64,000 nucleotides of DNA from Calothrix sp. PCC 7507 (GTDB taxonomy: Bacteria > Cyanobacteriota > Cyanobacteriia > Cyanobacteriales > Nostocaceae): positions 1,364,001-1,428,000 of the forward strand of contig NC_019682.1 of the NCBI RefSeq assembly GCF_000316575.1, written 5' to 3'. Each line of letters begins with the position of its first letter. Position 1 is the stretch's first letter. Positions 1-7,607 of this stretch are shown here, piece by piece. Under the pieces are notes generated by a model. The model saw nothing but the letters and a program-made list of their open reading frames with translations, was not told the origin of the DNA and did no database searches. The position numbers and the translations under genes were made by a program.

Positions 1-208
1 CAAATTCACGGGGAATAGTGAGGCTCAAAAGTCCTGCTTCATGAAGCGCGGTGAAATTCTCGAAGGGGAACGAACCTTCGCGATCGTGGATTGCTGCACG
101 AGTAGCAAAGTCTTTGGCGATCGCTTCCACCCGCTCAAAAAGATTGGGGATAGTTTCAACGCTTTTGCTGACAACGGTTTTTGGCAATGCTTGTTCTAAC
201 TGTGACAT
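1..208 (-). CDS. Acyl-CoA dehydrogenase-like flavoprotein (SfnB/DszC type), N-terminal part only
   Basis: The reverse strand from the ATG at 206-208 reads MSQLEQALPKTVV... and continues through FENFTALHEAGLLSLTIPREF to the window edge. The pattern of a short helix, then a 'LHEAGLLSLTIPREFGG'-like stretch, is the start of the acyl-CoA dehydrogenase N-terminal domain. Members near sulfonate or sulfone oxygenases are often FMNH2-dependent monooxygenases of the DszC/SfnB type. About 69 codons are visible; the catalytic and C-terminal domains lie outside. It is divergent from the aldolase/SsuD-like pair that starts at 1276, so the two may share a control region. Family is fairly sure, substrate unknown. 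Confidence 0.7.
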   Translation of the reverse strand, partial: MSQLEQALPKTVVSKSVETIPNLFERVEAIAKDFATRAAIHDREGSFPFENFTALHEAGLLSLTIPREF

Positions 209-496
209 AATTAACTCGGAATTTGATGGGTCAAAAGTCAAGGGTCAAGGGTGAACAATCAACGGTTGTTCTCTACATTCCCCATTCTGTCAATTGGTCT
301 ATATGAAAGCTGACGAGATACTCTTATAAGAATTAGGCGATCGCCACTACCTCAAGCGTAAATTTTCTATAGTTTTTGTGCTGCCGCTGCTAAATCTTCA
401 ACTGAGATATTTTGATGATCTTTCATCCTTATACCGTTTCTTTGTGAAGCTGCATATAATTCACCCCCCGGCTATCGCCGTCCCCCCTTACCAAGG

Positions 497-703
497 CAGG
501 GCTGTTTCGTTCCCTCTCAAACAGGATTTGTCAAGATGGTTAGCGATAAAAATCATAAGTATGGGTAACGATGAAACAGAATATTCAGCACATAAATAAC
601 AGTACGATTGTCTATTTTCTCGATACCCAGGTAGCAAAATCATCAATTTTATTTTGCTAGAACCCTTGATTTTTCAAGCTTCTTAGGGAATGAAACAGCC
701 CTG
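497..703. mobile_element. 207-bp MITE with 11-bp target duplication
   Basis: The ends are inverted copies of CAGGGCTGTTTC[A/G]TTCCCT (about 22 bp, one mismatch). The element is flanked by the direct repeat CCTTACCAAGG at 486-496 and 704-714. Removing the element and one flank restores a near-palindromic spacer repeat (CCCCCCTTACCAAGGGGGG), which is good evidence for a real insertion. It has no plausible transposase gene, so it would need to be mobilised in trans. A 10-12 bp duplication resembles IS4-type elements; that family link is inference. Confidence 0.75.
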
Positions 704-899
704 CCTTACCAAGGGGGGACTACAGGGGGGTATTATTATGTGCATCTTCATACAGAATAGGTATTACTACTAAAAACTGCTGAGTTTAACGTAGTTAGTA
801 ATTGCGATTAATTATGACATAAATCACTGATGCAGAGCAAGCAATCTCATAGTCAGCTTGCTTCTTTAGACAATCTGTGGTAGCTTCAGTATCACATTA

Positions 900-929
900 A
901 CTCCGGTAACTCGACCAAGTTACTGTAGT
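900..929. promoter_or_regulatory. Candidate operator, copy 1 (30-bp dyad)
   Basis: The dyad reads ACT-N3-GTAAC-N8-GTTAC-N3-AGT. Inverted half-sites of the same span occur at 6278-6307 and 16216-16245, each upstream of a gene for organosulfur-type oxygenation. This copy lies between the divergent flavoprotein gene (start 208) and the aldolase/SsuD-like pair (start 1276), 347 bp before the latter. It may be bound by a LysR-type or similar dimeric regulator; that is inference. Confidence 0.5.
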
Positions 930-1086
930 TTTGTGAGCAAAAAGTATTTCAGTGGATTTTAACGTAACTCAATCATGAGATATATGCAGCAGTAGCAACA
1001 GGTGCAATGCTCCTGATAATCAGTCATTTGCGCTACTGCTAGTTTAATGGCGAAGTGATGTCTATCAACAAAGCACTGGGTGCTTG

Positions 1087-1249
1087 AGTAAGTCGGCACA
1101 ATACTTCGACAAGCTCAGTAACCTAAAAGCAAATTGTGTGAAGAAAAGTAAACAAGCCTCAAACCCTATTGCTTATACTTCGACTCCGCTCAGTACAAGT
1201 TGCTTATTACCTTATCCCAGCGACAATTATTTACGCCGAGTTACTTACA
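1087..1249. repeat. Left arm of a long inverted repeat flanking the aldolase/SsuD-like pair
   Basis: From AGTAAGTCGGCACAAT to GAGTTACTTAC this stretch is an imperfect inverted copy of 5047-5158 plus 3269-3273. The left arm differs by two small palindromic insertions. One is 22 bp at 1103-1124. The other is 23 bp at 1177-1199, flanked by the direct repeat TTGCTTAT at 1169-1176 and 1200-1207. The arm ends about 27 bp before the aldolase start codon, so it forms the leader of that gene. Confidence 0.75.
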
Positions 1250-1275
1250 CAACCTAATTGTAGGAGTTGAAGATT

Positions 1276-2055
1276 ATGGTACAAACTTCCCTGGTTCGTA
1301 AAGGTAAACTTGCACAGCCACCAACCTTTACCTCCATTGAAGCAGAGAGACGCGATCGCCAAGAACGGTTAGCAGCTGCTTTAAGAGTGTTTGCCCGCTT
1401 CGGTTTTGCTCAAGGATTAGCAGGACATATCACCGCCCGCGATCCCGAACTCACCGATCACTTTTGGGTTAACCCCTTTGGCACACACTTCAGCCGTATC
1501 CGCGTTTCAGACCTGATATTGGTGAATAGTAAAGGCGACATTGTCCAAGGTGAAGGACCTCTAAATCAAGCAGCCTTCGCCATTCACTCTCAAATCCATG
1601 AAGCGCGCCCAGATGTCATAGCCGCAGCTCATGCCCATTCCTTTTATGGGAAGACTTGGTCAACGCTAGGCCGGTCACTTGACCCAATTACCCAAGATTC
1701 TGCGGTTTTCTACCAAGACCATGCTTTATTTGATGACTTCACAGGGATTGTATTAGAAACCAGTGAAGGAAAACGCATTGCCCAAGCATTAGACCAGAAC
1801 AAAGCCGTCATCCTCCGCAACCACGGACTATTAACCGTGGGACATAGCGTAGACGAAGCCGCTTGGTGGTTCATTCGCTTAGAAGATGCAGCCCACTCCC
1901 AACTCCTAGCAGAAGCCGCAGGTAAACCCATCTTGATTGACCACGACATCGCCCTAGGCATTCAACAACGTGGTGGTACTCATGAAGCAGGCTGGCGGGG
2001 ATTCCAGTATTTGTGGGATGACATCACCCGCGATCAACCCGATTTATTTGATTGA
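1276..2055 (+). CDS. Class II aldolase/adducin family protein
   Basis: This 259-residue protein has the aldolase II fold of fuculose-phosphate aldolases. A long N-terminal region leads to GLAGHITARDPE (about 50-62), then AAAHAHSFYGKTW (about 119-131) with the metal-binding HAH pair, and the later RNHGLLTVG (about 181-189), which supplies the third histidine. Start ATG 1276 has TAGGAG 9 bp upstream; an in-frame TTG at 1267 is less likely. It lies 105 bp before the SsuD-like gene on the same strand and probably shares its transcript. The pairing suggests removal of an aldehyde or ketone released by desulfonation, but the substrate cannot be read from the sequence. Zn dependence is by family. 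Confidence 0.85.
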   Translation: MVQTSLVRKGKLAQPPTFTSIEAERRDRQERLAAALRVFARFGFAQGLAGHITARDPELTDHFWVNPFGTHFSRIRVSDLILVNSKGDIVQGEGPLNQAAFAIHSQIHEARPDVIAAAHAHSFYGKTWSTLGRSLDPITQDSAVFYQDHALFDDFTGIVLETSEGKRIAQALDQNKAVILRNHGLLTVGHSVDEAAWWFIRLEDAAHSQLLAEAAGKPILIDHDIALGIQQRGGTHEAGWRGFQYLWDDITRDQPDLFD

Positions 2056-2160
2056 GGAGTAGGGGAAGCAGGGGGCAGGGGGCAGGGAGATGAGGGAGAA
2101 ATAACTAATGCCCCATTCCCAATTCCCGATTCCCACACAAAAAATACAGGAGAATTAATC

Positions 2161-3261
2161 ATGCCAGTTGAATTCATTGGGTTAATCCGGACAAAACCTG
2201 CTTCGGAGTTGAACACTGTACCGGGGACTCTGGGGGATGATATTATCGACCCCGCTTATGTGCGGGAGTTCGCCCAAGTTCATGAGAAAGGCGACTTTGA
2301 CAAAGTACTGATTGGCTATAGTTCCAGTAGCCCCGATGGTTTTACCATTGCTACTCATGCGGCTGCATTCACCGAACGATTGAGCTTTTTGATTGCCCAC
2401 CGACCAGGCTTTGTCGCCCCAACTTTAGCAGCCCGTAAAGCAGCTACCCTCGACCACTTTACTAATGGTCGGATTGCAGTCCATATTATCACTGGTGGCA
2501 GCGATGCAGACCAGCAAAAGGATGGCGACTGGCTGGATCATGATAGCCGCTATCGTCGCACTGATGAGTATCTAGAAATTGTTCGCCGCATCTGGACAAG
2601 TGATACTCCCTTCGATTATGAGGGAGAATTCTACCGTGTTAAGGATGCTTTCTCTGCCATCAAACCTCTGCAAAAGCCTCATATTCCCCTTTACTTCGGC
2701 GGTGCATCCGGCCCAGCCGTGCAGGTGGGAGCCAAACACAGTAACGTTTATGCTCTGTGGGGTGAGCCAATCGCTGCAGTTAAAGAACGAATTGCAGAAG
2801 TTAAAGCCGCTTTACCACGCGATCGCTCAATCCGTTTTAGTGTCTCCCTCAGACCTATCCTAGGAAACACAGAGGAACAAGCTTGGGAAAAAGCACACAA
2901 CATTTTAGGGCGAATTCAGGAGCAACGAGGAGGCGTGAAAGTCGCTCCCGCCGCCAGACCACAGGCAGTAGGCGCACAGCGGTTACTAGACTTTGCAGCT
3001 AAGAGTGAGGTCTACGATAAGCGTCTATGGACACCGATCGCTGCAGCTACCGGCGCTCAAGGCAACACAACGGCTCTAGTTGGGACTCCTGAACAAGTTG
3101 CAGAAGCCCTCGTTGATTACTACGACGCAGGTGTGACTACCCTATTGATTCGTGGTTTTGATCCTTTACAAGATGCCATCGAATATGGGCGTGATGTCAT
3201 TCCTCTGGTGCGTGCAGAAGTTGCAAAACGAGAGCGGCAAGTAGTCGGAGTAGCCAGTTAA
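2161..3261 (+). CDS. LLM-class FMNH2-dependent monooxygenase, alkanesulfonate monooxygenase (SsuD)-like
   Basis: The 366-residue product has the TIM-barrel signature of bacterial luciferase-like monooxygenases. Near residues 118-150 it shows HIITGGSDADQQKDGDWLDH followed by DSRYRRTDEYLEIVRRIW, the segment typical of SsuD, which splits C-S bonds of alkanesulfonates using FMNH2 and O2. Length is close to E. coli SsuD (about 380). ATG 2161 follows an AGGAG at 2149-2153. It is paired with the upstream aldolase-II gene. No SsuE-type flavin reductase is seen in the window, so reduced flavin would have to come from elsewhere. Confidence 0.85.
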   Translation: MPVEFIGLIRTKPASELNTVPGTLGDDIIDPAYVREFAQVHEKGDFDKVLIGYSSSSPDGFTIATHAAAFTERLSFLIAHRPGFVAPTLAARKAATLDHFTNGRIAVHIITGGSDADQQKDGDWLDHDSRYRRTDEYLEIVRRIWTSDTPFDYEGEFYRVKDAFSAIKPLQKPHIPLYFGGASGPAVQVGAKHSNVYALWGEPIAAVKERIAEVKAALPRDRSIRFSVSLRPILGNTEEQAWEKAHNILGRIQEQRGGVKVAPAARPQAVGAQRLLDFAAKSEVYDKRLWTPIAAATGAQGNTTALVGTPEQVAEALVDYYDAGVTTLLIRGFDPLQDAIEYGRDVIPLVRAEVAKRERQVVGVAS

Positions 3262-3273
3262 TCAATATGGTAA

Positions 3274-3420
3274 TTGACATACTCCCCGCTCTAAAGAGAC
3301 GGGGATTCTGGGGTCAGACAGCGATAGCAGGCACTGCCCGTCTTACATCACCTAACCCAACAGTCGATGCCCCGACTGCTTGAATATTACGCGCTGCGTT
3401 GTCGTCTCTCCCATTAATAG
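3274..3420 (-). ncRNA. Predicted right-end (omega) RNA region of TnpB
   Basis: In IS200/IS605 elements the 3' end of tnpB and the right end are transcribed as the guide scaffold for TnpB. Here the last part of tnpB is followed by a right-end hairpin (about 3282-3305). The first bases outside the element (minus strand from 3273 downward, TTACCATATTGATTAACTGG) would be the guide segment. The 5' limit given is nominal. Presence is by family analogy, not by recognised sequence. Confidence 0.35.
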
Positions 3421-4534
3421 ATTGGCACGAGGGACAACGCCACTCTCTCACAGAGAGAGCCAAGGTTTCCAAAACATACCCACAGCAAAAACAAGTCTTA
3501 CTGCTCGGATACCACTGGTCAATGTAGATGACCATCTTGTTTTTCTTCTTGGCAACCCATTCCAGGATTTTCAAAAACTCACCAAACGCCAAATCAGATA
3601 TTTTCCGTCCCCAAAGACGTTGCATTCCCTTGAGGTTCAACGTTTCAAAGCAGAGAATATCAAACTTGTCCGTAAGTTCATGCGCTAATTTCCAGAACCA
3701 ATCACGTCGTTGATTGGTCACGTTTTCGTGCTTTCTGGCTAAATTTTTCCTGGCACCTTCCCTATTAGAAGAACCTTTAATCTTTTTGGAATGTTGCCTA
3801 TTCGCTCTTTTGATAGCATTGAGCGCTTGTTTGAGGAATTGAGGAGATTCAACCTTGGTTCCATCTGAGCAAGTGAGGAAGGTTTTTAACCCAAAGTCAA
3901 ACCCCGCTATATTACCAGTCGTGAGATTGACCTCTGGAGTAGAACCACAATCGACCCTTCGGCTACGCTCAGGGTCGAGGCTGAGCGTAGCCGAAGCCTC
4001 GACAACCACGACCATGAACAACTCACCTATATTGGTGCGCTTAATGGTCAATGTTTTAACTGTTCCTTCTATCTCTCTAGATTTCCAAAATTGATAAACT
4101 CGATTTCCAATCTTGACGCTATTACCACCCAGAAACTTATACCCTGCTTGTTTTAGGGTGAAGGATTTGTACTTTCTAACTTTCTTAAACCCTGGCGGTC
4201 TAACTCCTCCTCTTACAAAGTTCCGAGCGGAGGCTTCCTCCGCTCGGACTTTGCGCTTTTTATTGTGCTTGAAAAACAGTTGATAGGCTTTATCAATGCG
4301 TTGACAAATATCTTGCACTGCTTGTGAACCTACTTGTTGCCAAAATGAATTACGTTTTCTCAATTTGGCAATGTGAGACTGAAGTTTAGCGCAACTCAAA
4401 TACTTGCCAAACATCCGATAATAGCGGCGATGTAGGGCAATGCAATGGTTATAAATCATCCCAGCAGCATTGATTGTGCGTTTGAGATGTCTATTCCGTT
4501 TGTGTTGATAGAGCTTAAACTTCAGTGTTTTCAT
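3314..4534 (-). CDS. tnpB: TnpB, RNA-guided RuvC-like nuclease of IS200/IS605
   Basis: This 406-residue protein has an N-terminal helix-turn-helix region (MKTLKFKLYQHKRNRHL...). RuvC motifs follow: GFDFGLKTF (first Asp, about residue 213), LCFETLNLKGM (Glu, about 296) and GRDDNAARNI (last Asp, about 378). A zinc ribbon, CFCC...CPSC, lies between the last two. Catalytic residues look intact. At about residues 178-195 the frame runs through a strong palindrome (3951-4002) translated as ATLSLDPERSRRVDCGST. This looks like a small dispersed repeat inserted in frame. The gene diverges from tnpA with a 47-bp gap. Confidence 0.9.
   Translation of the reverse strand: MKTLKFKLYQHKRNRHLKRTINAAGMIYNHCIALHRRYYRMFGKYLSCAKLQSHIAKLRKRNSFWQQVGSQAVQDICQRIDKAYQLFFKHNKKRKVRAEEASARNFVRGGVRPPGFKKVRKYKSFTLKQAGYKFLGGNSVKIGNRVYQFWKSREIEGTVKTLTIKRTNIGELFMVVVVEASATLSLDPERSRRVDCGSTPEVNLTTGNIAGFDFGLKTFLTCSDGTKVESPQFLKQALNAIKRANRQHSKKIKGSSNREGARKNLARKHENVTNQRRDWFWKLAHELTDKFDILCFETLNLKGMQRLWGRKISDLAFGEFLKILEWVAKKKNKMVIYIDQWYPSSKTCFCCGYVLETLALSVREWRCPSCQSINGRDDNAARNIQAVGASTVGLGDVRRAVPAIAV
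3951..4002. repeat. Small palindromic repeat inside tnpB
   Basis: TTCGGCTACGCTCAG and its exact complement CTGAGCGTAGCCGAA form 15-bp arms around a short loop. The core matches the ...GCTCAG.../...CTGAGC... palindromes found in spacers and other genes of this window. It sits between two TnpB segments that otherwise read as a continuous family sequence. Confidence 0.7.
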
Positions 4535-4581
4535 GTAGATATTATACTATCATTGTTGTAGATAGTCAACAAACATCTACA

Positions 4582-4983
4582 ATGAAAACTACATATAATC
4601 ATTACAATCACGCTATTGGACTGGCCACTGTTCACTTAGTCTGGATACCATGCAGACGTAGAAGGATATTTACTAATAATGAATCCTTAAAATTGCGATG
4701 CATTGAGGTGTTTCAATCAGTTGCCAATGACAAAAAATGGATTATCAAGGCTATAGAAGTTGCGCCTGACCATATCCATTTATTAGTTGAATATGACCCA
4801 CACCATTCAATTTCTCAAGTGGTTAAAGCGTTTAAAGGTAGGTCGTCCAGATTCTTGCGACAAGAATATCCAGAACTCTTGAAGCTTCCTAGTCTGTGGA
4901 CACACTCATACATGTTTGACACAACTGGGAAGATTAGTACTCAAAAAGTTTTAGAGTATATCAACGACCCACATCACGGATGA
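4582..4983 (+). CDS. tnpA: IS200/IS605 Y1 transposase TnpA
   Basis: The 133-residue product has the size of TnpA. It carries the HUH metal-binding motif as DHIHLLVEY (about residues 67-75) and a C-terminal KVLEYINDPHHG with the candidate catalytic tyrosine (about 127). These enzymes cut and rejoin single-stranded ends next to subterminal hairpins. ATG 4582 (MKTTYNHYNHA) is chosen over an upstream in-frame start because the family begins here. Frame and motifs look intact, so the element may still be mobile. Confidence 0.88.
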   Translation: MKTTYNHYNHAIGLATVHLVWIPCRRRRIFTNNESLKLRCIEVFQSVANDKKWIIKAIEVAPDHIHLLVEYDPHHSISQVVKAFKGRSSRFLRQEYPELLKLPSLWTHSYMFDTTGKISTQKVLEYINDPHHG

Positions 4984-5046
4984 ATAAATTCATCCTGTTC
5001 GCTTATATCCCCCGAATAGAATTCGGGGGCTTTACGCTTCACTATC

Positions 5047-5158
5047 GTAACTCGGTGTAAATAATTGTCGCTAGGATAAGGCAATAGGCAATTGGTAGAA
5101 GGGTCTTAGCCTTGTTTACTTTTCTTCACATAGTTTGCTTTTATTGTGCCGACTTACT
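5047..5158. repeat. Right arm of the long inverted repeat
   Basis: Read on the minus strand, this runs from AGTAAGTCGGCACAATAAAA to ACACCGAGTTAC. It is an inverted copy of 1087-1249 without the two small palindromic insertions of the left arm. The IS200/IS605 element sits in its inner end. Before that insertion the arm would have ended right after the SsuD-like gene. Confidence 0.72.
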
Positions 5159-5290
5159 TACTAAAGAGATTTCCTCCAATAGAAATTACCATGCGATCGT
5201 CAATGAACCGTAGGGGCAAACGGTTGTTTGCTCTCTAATTAGACATCTCCTTGACACCTATGAGCATTGCTACGTCTCTACAAGGGTTTA

Positions 5291-5477
5291 GGACTTACGC
5301 ACTGTACAAATTAATTATTGTATGCATTAACCAAAATTAGAAATTTCCGGCTTTGATCAATCATGACTTTGATGGTAAACAGATCCGCGCTATGGAGGAT
5401 TTAGCAGTGCTAACCCCTACGAAAGACGTGTTTTGTTTATCACGCATATTTTGCATTTCCTGTCAATGCGTAAGTCC
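5291..5477. mobile_element. 187-bp MITE with TA target duplication
   Basis: Inverted ends GGACTTACGCA...TGCGTAAGTCC are flanked on both sides by TA (5289-5290, 5478-5479). A TA target suggests mobilisation by an IS630/Tc1-type transposase. No complete gene is inside. The spacer around it (5159-5563) shows no other feature. Confidence 0.65.
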
Positions 5478-5563
5478 TATCTATGTCTATTGGTAAGATT
5501 ATTTTTAGAAATTACCTAAGATAAGCGATCGCTTCTTCTCGGTGTCCGAGAAGTTTTAGCAAA

Positions 5564-6130
5564 ATGAAGTATCTAACTAGGTTTTTGAGTGCTATGGCTG
5601 TTAGTGCTGGTGTGTGGTCATTACCTCACGCAGTAGCTGATGCAGTTACTTTAAGGGATGGTACAGTTAGCTTTGTGCAACCACCACGTTTAGTTAGCGC
5701 CACAACACCATACAACAATACAAATACGTGGGATACAACATATTATTTCACCCTGGAATTACCCGCCACTGCTGGGGAACCACTCCAACGGGTTAGCTTT
5801 AACCAAATACAGGGGGTTGAAGAAATTGAATTCAATCAGAAAACTACTTTTGCTTTTGAGGGGACACGGGGTAGGGAGGGCGCAAACATAGCAATTAATG
5901 GCGAGAAAAACAGCGATCGCCAAAAACGGACTTTCACAATCACCTTTGACCCACCGGTGACACCAGGGCGGACTGTAACTGTTGGTCTCAAAACTTTCCG
6001 CAATCCCAGCTTTGACGGCGTTTATTTAATTGGTGTCACAGCGTTCCCCTCTGGACAGAAAACTGCTGGTCAATTTCTCGGTATCGGTCGCTTACATTTC
6101 TACTCGTCCCAGAGACACCATCTCTTTTGA
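5564..6130 (+). CDS. DUF2808 family secreted protein
   Basis: This 188-residue protein has a signal peptide (residues 1 to about 26, ending ...LPHAVADA). The body is beta-rich, with YYFTLELPATAGEPLQRVSFNQ, FNQKTTFAFEGTRG, TITFDPPVTPGRTVTVGL and NPSFDGVYLIGVTAFP in order. That is the DUF2808 pattern, found almost only in cyanobacteria, of unknown function. It would act in the periplasm or cell envelope. It stands alone between a MITE and an oxygenase gene; a role in sulfur use is not indicated. Confidence 0.8.
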   Translation: MKYLTRFLSAMAVSAGVWSLPHAVADAVTLRDGTVSFVQPPRLVSATTPYNNTNTWDTTYYFTLELPATAGEPLQRVSFNQIQGVEEIEFNQKTTFAFEGTRGREGANIAINGEKNSDRQKRTFTITFDPPVTPGRTVTVGLKTFRNPSFDGVYLIGVTAFPSGQKTAGQFLGIGRLHFYSSQRHHLF

Positions 6131-6277
6131 TTTCTAAAGTAGGTGTATACAAATATTTCTACTAATGCCGTATTCCTACAAGGCATCTATGGCTGGAATT
6201 GTGACGATTATTAATGTCAATAAATCTTAATTGCCCCTTGTTTTTTAACTAAATCTGTGCGAATCTCATAACTACAT

Positions 6278-6307
6278 ACTACAGTAATCCGACTGATTTA
6301 CCGTAGT
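6278..6307. promoter_or_regulatory. Candidate operator, copy 2 (30-bp dyad)
   Basis: ACT-N3-GTAA-N10-TTAC-N3-AGT ends 85 bp before the ATG of the SfnG-like gene at 6392. Compared with copy 1 at 900-929 it has the same span and also shares a central CGAC and the flanking TTT after AGT. The position fits an upstream activator site; that is inference. Confidence 0.5.
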
Positions 6308-6391
6308 TTCGATACTGACATTGTCCAATCAACTCAAAATTTCACACCGTAAGCAAACTTTTAGCATCTATTAAAAGGGTTCTCGAAAGCT

Positions 6392-7465
6392 ATGTCTGAG
6401 CCACGCTACGGGATATGGATTCCAGTTTACGGCAACTGCGGCGCGATGAATCACCCTCTAGAGCCTCGTGATGCTAGCTACTCACGAGCAAAGAATCTGA
6501 TCCAGTTAGCTGAACAGTGTGGGTTCACTACAACTTTAATCGCAGAACACATCATCAATCCTAGAAACCAAGAATTAGATCAGTTGGAAACTTGGACAGC
6601 AGCAGCAGCGCTGGCTGAAGCAACCAACTCAATTGAGATTATTGCCGCTGTTAAACCTTTGCTTTTTCATCCAGCAGTCTTAGCAAAGATGGCACTAGGC
6701 ATTGATGCTATCAGTGGCGGGCGTTTTGCCATCAACTTAGTGAGTGCTTGGTTTAAGCCAGAAATGGAAAAAGCCGGAATTGCTTTTCCTCCTCACGATC
6801 AGCGCTATCAATATTCCCAAGAGTGGATCAAAGTAGTCAAAGCCCTGTGGAGTGGTGAAAGGGTGAACTTTCAAGGAAAGTATTTTCAGATCAATGACTT
6901 GAGTTTCCTTCCACAATCCATAGCATATCCGCATCCACGTGTGTATTTGGGGGGTGAGTCAGAGCCAGCGCAAGCGCTAGCAGCACAAGCAGCAGATGTG
7001 TTTTTTCTGAATGGTCGTCCTTTAGAAGTGGTGCAACAGGCGATCGCCCAATTTACTAAACAACCGCGTTCTCATCTTCAACCTTTAAAGTTTGCCATGT
7101 CAGCCTTTGTGATTGCGCGAGCTACCGATGAAGAAGCACAGGAAGAATTTGCCACATTGAAAGCATTGGTAGCGCAAGACGATCGCTCACAGTTACTCAA
7201 AGGCGTTGATTCTGAAGTTGTCATGTTTAAGAATATGGCGAAATACCCAGGCGTAGGTAGCAATGGCGGTACTGCTGCCGGCTTAGTTGGTAGTTATGAC
7301 ACTGTAGCCACGAAAATCGCCGAATTCAGCAGAGTGGGAATCAGTACATTTATGCTGCAATTTCAGCCATTCACAACTGAGATGCAGCGTTTCTCCGAGG
7401 AGATAATACCGCGAGTCCGGGCGTTAACAGTGGTCAGTGAACAGTTATCAGTAATCAGCGTTTAA
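6392..7465 (+). CDS. LLM-class flavin monooxygenase, dimethylsulfone monooxygenase (SfnG)-like
   Basis: The 357-residue TIM-barrel protein begins YGIWIPVYG. It has AISGGRFAINLVSAWFK (about 110-126), HDQRYQYSQEWIKVVKALW (about 133-151) and YLGGESEPAQALAAQAADVFF (about 185-205), as in FMNH2-dependent sulfone/sulfonate monooxygenases of the SfnG/SsuD group. The last 11 codons (VVSEQLSVISV) are encoded by GTCAGTGAACAGTTATCAG-type heptamer repeat DNA usually found in spacers, so the C-terminus seems to have been extended by a repeat. The di-iron paralogs follow on the same strand after 142 bp. Confidence 0.82.
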   Translation: MSEPRYGIWIPVYGNCGAMNHPLEPRDASYSRAKNLIQLAEQCGFTTTLIAEHIINPRNQELDQLETWTAAAALAEATNSIEIIAAVKPLLFHPAVLAKMALGIDAISGGRFAINLVSAWFKPEMEKAGIAFPPHDQRYQYSQEWIKVVKALWSGERVNFQGKYFQINDLSFLPQSIAYPHPRVYLGGESEPAQALAAQAADVFFLNGRPLEVVQQAIAQFTKQPRSHLQPLKFAMSAFVIARATDEEAQEEFATLKALVAQDDRSQLLKGVDSEVVMFKNMAKYPGVGSNGGTAAGLVGSYDTVATKIAEFSRVGISTFMLQFQPFTTEMQRFSEEIIPRVRALTVVSEQLSVISV

Positions 7466-7607
7466 GAGTTTCCATAGGCGATCGCTCCAACAAGAAAGAA
7501 GATGATATGCAGCAAATTCCTTCTGCTCAAGTAATAGCTAGAGTCGGCTTTTCCGGGACAGTAGATAGCTCCCAAATCTGAAAGTGCAACACATAGGAGA
7601 AATATAA

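Larger units (their letters stand above)
3274..5046 (-). mobile_element. IS200/IS605-family element (tnpA and tnpB, divergent)
   Basis: Boundaries are read on the minus strand. The left end follows the target TTAC (plus-strand GTAA at 5047-5050). A subterminal hairpin CCCCCGAAT/ATTCGGGGG is at 5009-5029. The right end is TCAA at 3274-3277 next to a CCCCG/CGGGG hairpin around 3282-3305. Joining the flanks gives GAGTTAC|TTAC, which matches the uninterrupted sequence GAGTTACTTAC in the left inverted arm at 1239-1249. That comparison fixes both ends and shows there is no target duplication, as expected for this family. It holds a Y1 transposase and a TnpB nuclease. Confidence 0.88.

Noticed and set aside
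378-599. A 73-codon open frame left of the first gene
   Set aside because: It runs through the end of the MITE at 497 and spacer sequence; no ribosome site and no protein-like composition.
1267-1275. TTG start giving three more residues to the aldolase-II protein
   Set aside because: TAGGAG at 1261-1266 leaves no spacing for TTG 1267 but a good 9 bp for ATG 1276.
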